From: an uncultured Anaerolineae bacterium
GTDB taxonomy: Bacteria; Chloroflexota; Anaerolineae; Aggregatilineales; Phototrophicaceae
Reading direction: 5' to 3'
NCBI GenBank assembly: GCA_938022205.1
Contig: CALIEB010000002.1
Coordinates: forward strand, 186,001 to 250,000
Length of the DNA stretch: 64,000 nt
Positions 35,013 to 42,393 of the stretch are shown in pieces. The position numbers and the translations under genes were made by a program. The notes below the pieces were generated by a model that saw nothing but the letters and a program-made list of their open reading frames with translations, was not told the origin of the DNA and did no database searches. How positions within the stretch are numbered: the first letter of the stretch is position 1; each line of letters begins with the position of its first letter.

Positions 35013-36419
35013 TTAGCCAATAACGTTGCCCTGCAGTTCAGCTGGCACAGGCAAGCGCAAGCGGTCAAGCACCGTCGGCGTGATGTCCATGAGCTGGCGG
35101 TCGGCGACACGCCCACGCCCGCGCTGATGTGGGTCTACCCACAAGAACAAGCCCTCTTCGGCGTGATTGGCATCGTCGGGTCCCATGTCGTTTTCCAGCG
35201 TGTAATGCGTCGGGTAGCCAAAGCCGCCCACCGCCCGCCAGTGCAGCTCACCAAAGTAGACCAGCAAATCAGGCGCGATGCCGTTCACCTGCGCGTAAAG
35301 CTCGCGCGGGCGCATGGCACGCACTGGCAACGGCTGCCCCTTATCGTCCGTCAGGGTTGCCAGCAGCGCGCTCAGCTCTTGCAGCGTCTGCTCATAAGCG
35401 TCTGGCGCGACAACGCCATGTGGTTCGCGCCCACGCACGTTGAGGAAGATGCGCCCATAGTAGCCGCCTGTTGACCAAGCGCGCGTGCGCTCCCAATCGA
35501 TCTGTGCTGCGCTGAAAGGGAGAATGTCGCCCGTTTTAGGCGGGTTGTGCAGTGCCAACCACCCCTGCTGACGCAACCACTCGTTGATAGCAATCGCGCC
35601 GTCCATGCGCTTTGCCCCATGGTCGCTCACGACCGCCACACTGGTTTGGTCGTCAACACATGCCAGCAGCCGCCCAATCCAGCTGTCGACAAACCGATAG
35701 TAGTCGCGCACAACCTGCTGGTAGGGGTTATCAGACGTGTAAAGGCGGTGCTGAGAATCAAAGTACCGCCAAAACCCGTGATGCAAGCGGTCAAGCGCGA
35801 TGTTCACGTGCATCGCAAACGTCCAATCGCCGCGCTGGAGCTGTGCCTCAAAGGCACGATACTGCCGTTCGGTTAAGTCATAAATGCGCTGCAAAAGCGC
35901 GTCCTTGTCGGTCGTACGAAAGCCCCTCACATCAAACGCATAATCGGGGTCAGCCTTCAACAGCTCGTGCTTGAGCAAGGCGGGGTATGTGAACGCGCTC
36001 TCTCGCGAGGGCGTGAGAAAGTCGCTGATGAGCCGTCCGTTGACAGGCTGCACAGGGTACGTTTGTGGCACGTTCACCACCAACACGCGCTGCCCCGCTT
36101 GCCCAACACGCTCCCAAAGGCGCGGCAGCGTGACGGCACGGCTGTCGGCAGCAGTCAGCGCGCTGTAGTCGTAGCTGGCACGGTTGCGAAAGCCATAAAT
36201 GCCCAGCGTGCCTGCATCGCGGCTGGTGGTCATGCTTGCCCACGCCGGCACGGTGATGCACGGCACCGACGAACGCAGCACGCCCCATGTGCCTTGTGCC
36301 ATTAGAGCGCGCACGTTGGGCAGGTCCGCGGCAAACTGCTCAAATAGCAGCGTGGGACTTGCGCAATCTAAGCCAATCACCAAACATTTGGCGGGCTTAC
36401 GTCGCAAAAACCCCGCCAT
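35013..36419 (-). CDS. Type I phosphodiesterase/nucleotide pyrophosphatase superfamily protein
   Basis: A 468-aa alkaline-phosphatase-fold enzyme. Zinc-ligand segments are VIGLDCASPTLLFE near the N-terminus and VAVVSDHGAKRM in the middle. CITVPAWASMTTSRDAG carries the Thr nucleophile candidate, and HVNIALDRLHHGFWRY and DISPTVLDRLR-like ends are visible (DITPTVLDRL). Family members cleave phosphodiesters such as nucleotide-sugar or lipid-linked substrates. The substrate here is unknown. No signal peptide is seen. Its ATG follows the nusB stop directly (TAAATG), so the two genes are co-transcribed. Confidence 0.85.
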   Translation of the reverse strand: MAGFLRRKPAKCLVIGLDCASPTLLFEQFAADLPNVRALMAQGTWGVLRSSVPCITVPAWASMTTSRDAGTLGIYGFRNRASYDYSALTAADSRAVTLPRLWERVGQAGQRVLVVNVPQTYPVQPVNGRLISDFLTPSRESAFTYPALLKHELLKADPDYAFDVRGFRTTDKDALLQRIYDLTERQYRAFEAQLQRGDWTFAMHVNIALDRLHHGFWRYFDSQHRLYTSDNPYQQVVRDYYRFVDSWIGRLLACVDDQTSVAVVSDHGAKRMDGAIAINEWLRQQGWLALHNPPKTGDILPFSAAQIDWERTRAWSTGGYYGRIFLNVRGREPHGVVAPDAYEQTLQELSALLATLTDDKGQPLPVRAMRPRELYAQVNGIAPDLLVYFGELHWRAVGGFGYPTHYTLENDMGPDDANHAEEGLFLWVDPHQRGRGRVADRQLMDITPTVLDRLRLPVPAELQGNVIG

Positions 36420-37064
36420 TTAGCTATCCGCAGGAGGCGCAGCGTTGTTGCGCAGCATACCGCGCAGTGCCAGTGTCTCGTTGTCGATATCGTCGGCAAT
36501 CGTCGCCAACACGCCGTTGACAAAGCGCAGCGTGCTATCCGAACCAAACACCAGCGACAAGTCGACTGCCTCACTGATGATAATGTTCTGCGAGAGCTTG
36601 TCCTCAATCGCTAGCTCAAACACGGCGATGCGCAGGATATTGCGGTCAACAATCGACACCTGGCTAATAGGAAACTCAGGCGCGTAACGCTGCACAATGA
36701 CATCGAGCTGGGCTAAGTTGTCCAGCACGCCGCGCACCAAAAACTCAAAATAGCGTAGCAACCGCCCTTCAATGTCATGCTCATGCGCGACGGTGTCGAC
36801 AATGCTGCGCAGCTTGCTGCTGTCATAGTCGAAATTAGGCGGCATGTAAGCAGATAGCATTTCTTGAAAGGTCAGCGTACTGGTCGGCATGAGGAAGTGG
36901 TTGAGCGTTTCGCCGACAGTGTGAGTGGTCGTGTCGATTTCGTACAAGGCTTGCAGGGCAAGACGGCGTGCCAATGTGCGTTCGGTAGCGGCTTGGGGAA
37001 GCTCAACCACCTCGCGGGCGATGATGTCGTCTTCATTAAATTCAAATTCGGGATAGTCCGTCAT
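36420..37064 (-). CDS. nusB: Transcription antitermination factor NusB, enlarged
   Basis: A 214-aa protein. The NusB core is recognised by RRLALQALYEIDTT at the N-terminal side, APEFPISQVSIVDRNILRIAVFEL, and SEAVDLSLVFGSDSTLRFVNGVLATI at the C-terminal side (quoted as separate pieces). NusB with NusE binds boxA RNA and aids transcription of rRNA operons. It is longer than the usual 130-150 aa: an acidic 25-residue N-terminus and an insertion at about 50-110 account for this. Zero spacing to the downstream phosphodiesterase gene implies coupling. Confidence 0.9.
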   Translation of the reverse strand: MTDYPEFEFNEDDIIAREVVELPQAATERTLARRLALQALYEIDTTTHTVGETLNHFLMPTSTLTFQEMLSAYMPPNFDYDSSKLRSIVDTVAHEHDIEGRLLRYFEFLVRGVLDNLAQLDVIVQRYAPEFPISQVSIVDRNILRIAVFELAIEDKLSQNIIISEAVDLSLVFGSDSTLRFVNGVLATIADDIDNETLALRGMLRNNAAPPADS

Positions 37065-37169
37065 AGGGGTTCAGCTAACCTAATCAGCCTATGCTAGGTT
37101 TGGATACATTAACACAAAGTTTACTCAATAATTGGGTTTTTTGCTATCACAAATCTTCCAATTTAGACG

Positions 37170-38108
37170 TTACGGGGGCGGCACAATGATGCGAATTCCT
37201 TGGGCTTGCGCCTCCTCAAGGCGAGCGTTCTCTTTGTAGGTCAGCCATTCGTTCAGGCGCGCGCAAAGCTCCGCGCTGAACAAGAAAATCGACGCAATCA
37301 GGTACGCCCAAAAGAGCAGCACAATGCCCGTCGCAATGCCGCCATAAATCACCGAAAACGTCGCTAGATTGGTCAAATACCACTGAAAGGCATACTTTGC
37401 TAGCTCCCAGCCCAACGCGCCGAACATCGCGGAAGGCAGCACGGCATCCCACGCCACAAAGCGCGCCGGCACATAGCGAAACAGCAGCGCGAAGATGACC
37501 AAATTCAGCCCCAACGGCAAAAAGAACACCCCCGCGCTCAGCCACACGTTGAGTTCAAGCGAGAACGCCAGCAGCAAGCGCAGCACGCCCGACGTAAGGA
37601 ACGACGACAAGACCAGCACCACCAACGCCAACCCCATCAGCAGCGCAAGCAAGCGCATGCGCCACAAGCTGCGCATGGTCGGCACGCTGAAGATGATGTC
37701 GAGCGAGTGCGTGATGTTGGAAAACAGCGACGTTGCCGACCAGAGCAAACCCACTAACGCGACCACGCCAAACTCTGCGCTTTGGCGGGTTGCCGCGCCA
37801 ACGGTTTCTTGAATGACCTCCACCGTGCTTTGTGGCAAGAAAAACGCCAGCCCGCGCGCAATTTGCTCCTGCGCTACAGCCGGACCCACCAGCGCGCCAA
37901 TCGCCACCGCCAGCAGCAGCACCAGCGGAAACACCGAGAAGATGACGTAGTACGCCAGCGTAGCGGCTTGCTGTGAACCGCGCGCTAGATAATTCGTCAC
38001 GGCGCACAGCAGATAGTTTGGCAAGCGATAGGTACGCGCTTGAAGCTGTGTCCAGTGAGCGAGCACGAGGGCGCGCACACGGCGTGCGCTGCGTTGTAAG
38101 TCAAACAT
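37170..38108 (-). CDS. YihY/UPF0761 family membrane protein
   Basis: A 312-aa integral membrane protein with about six helices. Family signatures are AATLAYYVIFSVFPLVLLL near the N-terminus, LSVALLWS-like LVGLLWSATSLFSNI, and FKYVPARFVAW-like LLFRYVPARFVAWDA, followed by SVIYGGIATGIVLLFWAYLIAS. Although once named as RNase BN, the family is now considered membrane proteins of unknown function. A short basic N-terminus precedes the first helix. Confidence 0.9.
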   Translation of the reverse strand: MFDLQRSARRVRALVLAHWTQLQARTYRLPNYLLCAVTNYLARGSQQAATLAYYVIFSVFPLVLLLAVAIGALVGPAVAQEQIARGLAFFLPQSTVEVIQETVGAATRQSAEFGVVALVGLLWSATSLFSNITHSLDIIFSVPTMRSLWRMRLLALLMGLALVVLVLSSFLTSGVLRLLLAFSLELNVWLSAGVFFLPLGLNLVIFALLFRYVPARFVAWDAVLPSAMFGALGWELAKYAFQWYLTNLATFSVIYGGIATGIVLLFWAYLIASIFLFSAELCARLNEWLTYKENARLEEAQAQGIRIIVPPP

Positions 38109-38165
38109 GGCGCACCTGCCCTAGAAAATACTTAGGTCAATTATAACCATCTACGGCGAATAGGG

Positions 38166-38171
38166 TATAAT
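38166..38171 (+). promoter_or_regulatory. -10 element for the small membrane protein gene
   Basis: A perfect TATAAT (38166-38171) lies 36 bp before the ATG of the next gene, but no good -35 is seen at the right distance. A second perfect TATAAT, on the minus strand at 38140-38145, could serve the divergent yihY gene. Confidence 0.35.
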
Positions 38172-38206
38172 GGGTTGAGTATCTATCCTTTCAAAGGAGT
38201 TCGCCA

Positions 38207-38623
38207 ATGGAAGACTTAGGGCAACAAATCGTCGCCGTATTAGCTCCCAACAGCCTCGCCGATTTCTTTATCTACCTCATTTTCATCTTGTCGATTGTCG
38301 CCAGCGCGACCATTCCAGAGAAAAACGTACAAGCTCCGTACTTGATGTACGCCGTGCTACTGTTCTGTATTATCGACCTGCTGCGCGGTGACAACGGACA
38401 AGGCATGCCTGTGATGGGCTTCGACAACACCGGCTTCGGCACGTTTCTCATCCACATCGGCATGTTCGCGCTGCCGCTAATTGCGGCGGGTTTGGTGCGA
38501 CGGCAGGGACGCAAGGGTGGCTTAGCCGTTCCGGCTTGCTTGCTAGCCGGCCTGTTTGGCGGCATCTACGCCGTCATGTCGTTCCTCGCGCCAGAAGTGC
38601 TTTATGGAACCTTTACCCTGTGA
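38207..38623 (+). CDS. Small four-helix membrane protein, unknown function
   Basis: A 138-aa protein with four hydrophobic segments (about 16-36, 42-62, 78-100, 110-135). It has an acidic N-terminus and a basic RRQGRKGG loop between helices three and four, which suggests that loop is cytoplasmic. I do not recognise the family. AAAGGAG at 8 bp before the ATG and a TATAAT upstream support that it is a real gene. It is monocistronic, between a divergent and a convergent neighbour. Confidence 0.75.
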   Translation: MEDLGQQIVAVLAPNSLADFFIYLIFILSIVASATIPEKNVQAPYLMYAVLLFCIIDLLRGDNGQGMPVMGFDNTGFGTFLIHIGMFALPLIAAGLVRRQGRKGGLAVPACLLAGLFGGIYAVMSFLAPEVLYGTFTL

Positions 38624-38653
38624 CCATTTATTAGTGCAAGTCGTTTATGTAAA

Positions 38654-38752
38654 ACTCGCTGAAGATCGAAGTGCCACCACGTTCATAGAGCGAGCAACAT
38701 GAACGCACCTGTATGGTAACAGCAATTGTGGTACTTAATGACTTGCTGAAGA
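38654..38752. other. Nested stem-loop flanked by 12-bp direct repeats; possible ncRNA
   Basis: In the 264-bp gene-free gap 38624-38887, an outer stem AAGTGCCAC/GTGGTACTT (38669-38677 with 38728-38736, one wobble) encloses an inner perfect stem CGTTCAT/ATGAACG (38680-38686 with 38699-38705). The pair is flanked by direct repeats ACTCGCTGAAGA (38654-38665) and ACTTGCTGAAGA (38741-38752). The rest of the gap holds no gene I can support; another small hairpin, GTGTG/CACAC, lies near 38850-38865. Confidence 0.35.
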
Positions 38753-38887
38753 CATACAAGGCTATGTGTGCCGCTTGTTAGTTAGGCTCTTAGGCGAATT
38801 GTTGGCGCACGCGGAGGCGTTTCTCAGCGATAGCACGTTGCTTCCTGTGTGTAACGCACACCGTCATGGCGTTGTCGTAAGATGCTT

Positions 38888-41215
38888 TTAAGGCGTACGC
38901 CACACCCAAACGCGCTCGCCGTCGCTGCTGAGGTGCAGCGTGCCGTCTTGGTCGGTACGCCATAGCGACAAGTCACCTAGCAACGCCAGCGTGTCCGCAT
39001 CGGGGTCACCACGCCCATTCGTGCGGTCACTCTGCAGCACCACATAACGAGGCTGCACTTGCGCCCAAAATTCAGGCAGCAGCGCGCGCGCCGTGCCGTG
39101 CTGCGGCACGCTCATCACATCCGCCAGCGGATAAGCATGCTCTAGCAATGCGGCTTGTCCGCTGCGTGTGATATCGGACGTGAGCAGCACGCTGTGCGCG
39201 CCATAGTGCAGCCGCAGCACCATCGCCCCATCGCCCAGCGGCGCACCCAGCTCGGGTGGCGCAGAAGGATGCAGCACCTCAAGGCGCACGCCGTCGCTGA
39301 ACACTGCTTCATAACCTGTGCGCGCTGTCACCGTTGGCACGTCTGCCAGCAGCTGCGCCAGCCGCGTTTGTGTCTCGCCGAGTTGGGGTTGTCCGTTGGT
39401 CAACACCGCCGCCGCGCGATACCGCTCTAAAACTTCCAGCAACGCGGCGTTGTCTTGGTCATCCGGGTGCGTTAGCACGAGCAAATCCAACGTGCGCTTG
39501 TAAAACGGCAAGCGGTCGCCCAGCGCGGTCAGCAGACGCGCGGGATAGCGTCCGCCGTCAACTAACACATGCGCGCCTTGCGGCGTTTGGATGAGGACGG
39601 CGTGGCTGTGTCCCACGTCCAGCCACCAAACGTGCAGCTTGCCGTCAGGCACACTGCGCCACGCCGCCGCCAACAGCAGCAACACGGTCACCGCCGCCAA
39701 GCGCAGCGCGTAGCGCACAGGCTGCCCAAGCAGCGCGCGCGCCAGCACCGCCAGCGCATCAGGTTTCAGCCCCAGCATAACACTTCCCCCGAATATCATC
39801 CCATAGCAAAGCCCGACAAGGCGCGGGTCGACCGCCGCGACGACTTCGGCGAGTGGCAGCGCGGCAAACCAGCGCACCACCGCAATCGACCACGCCAGCG
39901 GCAGTAGCACGCCCCAAAACAGCAGCTGCCCCAATGTCGGCAAGGCAAAGCTGACCAAGACCGCTGCGCCGCCTAAGAGCAAAATCATTGCCTGCACGGG
40001 CGCAAGCAGCACATTGACCCACAGCACAACCAGCGAAACGCGCTCAAAGTACAGCACAAGCAGCGGTAGCACCGTGATTTGCACCGCCACTGTCACCACC
40101 AGCGGTTCGCGCAGCGCGCCCAGCACGCCGCGCAACAGCGCGCTGCGCGTGCGCATGCGCCACACTTCATAAGCACGCTCAAGCGGCTGAAGAAAAAGCG
40201 CGATGCCCAACACCGCCATGAAGCTCAGCTGAAAGCTGACATCCCACAACAGCGGCGGATGCCAAAGCGAGAAGACTATCGCCACGAACGCCAGCGACGC
40301 GGGCAAATAGACGCGCCGCTTGAACAAGGGAGCAGCCAGCAACAGCGCGCTCATCAGCCAAGCGCGCAGCACGGCGGCATTCGCGCCAACAAAGAGCGTG
40401 TAGCCGCCGGTGAGCAGCACCGCCAGCAGCACCGTGCGCCAGCTTTGCCCGAAGGCGCGTCCCAGCAATGCCATCATCAAGCCGCTCAAGACCGCCATGT
40501 TGTAACCACTAATGGCGATGATGTGCGCCGCGCCCGTGCGACTAAACGCTTCTTGCAAGCTAGGGGCAATGCCGCGCTCGTTGCCCAAGAGGATGCCCGT
40601 CAACAGCCCTGCGTAGGGTTCGGGCAAATGCGCGGCGATACGCGCCTGCGCGTCTAGCCGCCAACGCTCCAACACTTGCGCGGCGTGGGCGGGTGCAGGC
40701 GCGACCAGCTGCCACGTAGCGACGGGCATCAGCCGATAGACCCCGCGCCGCGCCAAAAAGTCAGCATAGTTAAAGCGATCGCCCGTTTGGGGAAAACGCA
40801 ACGCGCCACCGACCTGAATGATATCCCCCACGCGCAACGCTTCTGTGCGCGCTAGCGTCACCAGCACCAAGCCATCCGTCGCTTGCCAGAAGCCATCGTA
40901 GAGGCTGTGCGCTCGCAACGTCACCAGCGTCTTGTCATCGCGCACATCGGGCGACGCGACAATCTCGCCAATCAGGGCAACGCTGCCGCGCGGCACATAG
41001 GTCGCCAGCAGCGCGGGCGGCGGCATGGCATGCCAACGCAGCCCACCTAAGCTAAACAACAGCAGCCCAACAAACAAAAAACGCCAGCAGCGCGCCAAAA
41101 GCACACCAGCCAGCGCAAAAAGTCCCCATAACAGCCAATAGACAACAGGTAAAGTCCACGCCGCTGCGCTAAAAATTCCTGCGACCCAAGCCAATGCAGC
41201 AGCGGCAAGGCGCAT
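38888..41215 (-). CDS. comEC: ComEC/Rec2 DNA-uptake channel; metallo-hydrolase motif altered
   Basis: A 775-aa competence protein that carries single-stranded DNA through the membrane. The order is N-terminal DUF4131-type region with an OB-like fold, the hydrophobic Competence channel domain (about 190-480, with TGAAHIIAISGYNMAVLSG and VGANAAVLRAWLM), and a C-terminal metallo-beta-lactamase-like domain (about 530-775). In that domain the expected H-x-H-x-D-H reads HPDDQDN (His583 to Asn589), so the second and third metal ligands appear lost. A later VPQHGTARAL replaces the usual HHGS. A comF gene lies at 16775-17461. Together they suggest competence, but nuclease activity of this ComEC is doubtful. 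Confidence 0.93.
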   Translation of the reverse strand: MRLAAAALAWVAGIFSAAAWTLPVVYWLLWGLFALAGVLLARCWRFLFVGLLLFSLGGLRWHAMPPPALLATYVPRGSVALIGEIVASPDVRDDKTLVTLRAHSLYDGFWQATDGLVLVTLARTEALRVGDIIQVGGALRFPQTGDRFNYADFLARRGVYRLMPVATWQLVAPAPAHAAQVLERWRLDAQARIAAHLPEPYAGLLTGILLGNERGIAPSLQEAFSRTGAAHIIAISGYNMAVLSGLMMALLGRAFGQSWRTVLLAVLLTGGYTLFVGANAAVLRAWLMSALLLAAPLFKRRVYLPASLAFVAIVFSLWHPPLLWDVSFQLSFMAVLGIALFLQPLERAYEVWRMRTRSALLRGVLGALREPLVVTVAVQITVLPLLVLYFERVSLVVLWVNVLLAPVQAMILLLGGAAVLVSFALPTLGQLLFWGVLLPLAWSIAVVRWFAALPLAEVVAAVDPRLVGLCYGMIFGGSVMLGLKPDALAVLARALLGQPVRYALRLAAVTVLLLLAAAWRSVPDGKLHVWWLDVGHSHAVLIQTPQGAHVLVDGGRYPARLLTALGDRLPFYKRTLDLLVLTHPDDQDNAALLEVLERYRAAAVLTNGQPQLGETQTRLAQLLADVPTVTARTGYEAVFSDGVRLEVLHPSAPPELGAPLGDGAMVLRLHYGAHSVLLTSDITRSGQAALLEHAYPLADVMSVPQHGTARALLPEFWAQVQPRYVVLQSDRTNGRGDPDADTLALLGDLSLWRTDQDGTLHLSSDGERVWVWRTP

Positions 41216-41224
41216 GCAATCCGC

Positions 41225-41785
41225 CTAGCTGCTGCGTGTGCGTTGGTCGTCGTCGCGCTCCACGTCAACATACTGCTGCTCGACAGGACGCGGGACGTGG
41301 ACAGGTGGCAGCGGCAGCTCAGCCACCGTTGGCATGGAGGCTTCGGCGGACTGCACGTGGGCAATGCCATTGCGCACTTGGTTCAGGTCACGCACAAGCT
41401 GCTGCTCAAGGCGCGTCAGCACGTCCAGAGCGTACTGGTCTGCGCCGCTGGTAATGCGCGCGGCTTCAGCAATGGCGCGCTGGCGAATTTCTTCGGCGCG
41501 TGCCTGCGCCGCCTGCACAATGCTGTCTTGATCAATCAAACTCTCAGCGCGCTCTTTCGTCTGCTGAATCACGCGCGCCGCTTCTTCGTGGGCTTCCGCT
41601 AGAATGCGATCGCGCTGGGCAATCACGCGCGCTGCCTTCTCAATTTCCTCCGGGATGGAGATGCGCATTTGGTCGATAATCTCAAGCGCACGCTCTTCGT
41701 CGATAATCGTAAACTTCGTGCCGAAAATGTGCCGCCCATCGTCGATTAAGTCCTCTAGGCGGTCAACAAGGTGCTGAATATCCAC
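41225..41785 (-). CDS. Coiled-coil protein, ATP-synthase-b/DivIVA-like, unknown role
   Basis: A 186-aa soluble protein. Residues 1-50 contain DIQHLVDRLEDLIDDGRHIFGTKFTI, followed by a long Ala/Glu/Arg-rich coiled coil (about 50-150; RAEEIRQRAIAEAARI) and a Pro-rich, acidic C-terminus ending RTRSS. It resembles coiled-coil proteins found next to coaD in Gram-positive-like bacteria, with no established function. A GTG start with GGAGGAAG 7 bp upstream. It lies between comEC and coaD on the same strand, in a probable operon with gaps of 9 and 21 bp. Confidence 0.75.
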   Translation of the reverse strand: MDIQHLVDRLEDLIDDGRHIFGTKFTIIDEERALEIIDQMRISIPEEIEKAARVIAQRDRILAEAHEEAARVIQQTKERAESLIDQDSIVQAAQARAEEIRQRAIAEAARITSGADQYALDVLTRLEQQLVRDLNQVRNGIAHVQSAEASMPTVAELPLPPVHVPRPVEQQYVDVERDDDQRTRSS

Positions 41786-41806
41786 TGCTACTTCCTCCCC
41801 ATACCG

Positions 41807-42301
41807 TTATGGCATTTTTAGTTCCGCAAAGCGTCTAGCTAAAGCCTCCTGCACGTGCGGCGGCACCATCGAGGACACATCGCCGCCCAGTTCGGCAATC
41901 TCGCGCACGGTGCTGCTGCTAATGTGCATGTACTTTTCGTCCGAAAGTATCGCCACCGTCTCGACGTTGGGCGCGAGCTTCTTGTTTGCCATGCCCATGC
42001 GAAACTCAAACTCAAAGTCACCAAAGACACGTAACCCACGTACGATAGCCATCGCGCCGATTTGCTGCGCGTAGCTGACGGTCAACCCATCGTAGTGCGC
42101 CACCTGTATATTGTTATACCCCTGAAAGCTCATTTGCGCCAATCGCACGCGCTCTTCTAGCGGAAAAAGCACATTCTTCTTGGGGCGGCTGTAAATTGCC
42201 ACCACCACCGCGTCGAAAATAAGTGAGGCACGTACCGCAACGTCAATATGCCCATAGTGAATAGGGTCAAGCGAAGCGGGGTAAAGAGCCAAGCGTCCCA
42301 T
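41807..42301 (-). CDS. coaD: Phosphopantetheine adenylyltransferase CoaD
   Basis: A 164-aa enzyme for the fourth step of coenzyme A synthesis, adenylating 4'-phosphopantetheine to dephospho-CoA. The nucleotidyltransferase signature HxGH is HYGH in YPASLDPIHYGHIDV. The first segment differs slightly from the usual PGSFDP as PASLDP. The C-terminal KMSKS-like loop is ISSSTVREI. Length is typical. AGGA is 8 bp before the ATG. Confidence 0.95.
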   Translation of the reverse strand: MGRLALYPASLDPIHYGHIDVAVRASLIFDAVVVAIYSRPKKNVLFPLEERVRLAQMSFQGYNNIQVAHYDGLTVSYAQQIGAMAIVRGLRVFGDFEFEFRMGMANKKLAPNVETVAILSDEKYMHISSSTVREIAELGGDVSSMVPPHVQEALARRFAELKMP

Positions 42302-42393
42302 TAATGTGTCCTACTTTCTTGTGGGGTGCGCCGCGCCAGCGCACCTTATGCCTGTCTACATTTTAATCTCGTTCTTAAATTTGTGCCACATGC

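Noticed and set aside
38669-38736. Nested inverted repeats as an integron attC site
   Set aside because: The inner arms read GTTCAT/ATGAAC, which do not match the GTTRRRY/RYYYAAC core sites, and no integrase is present.
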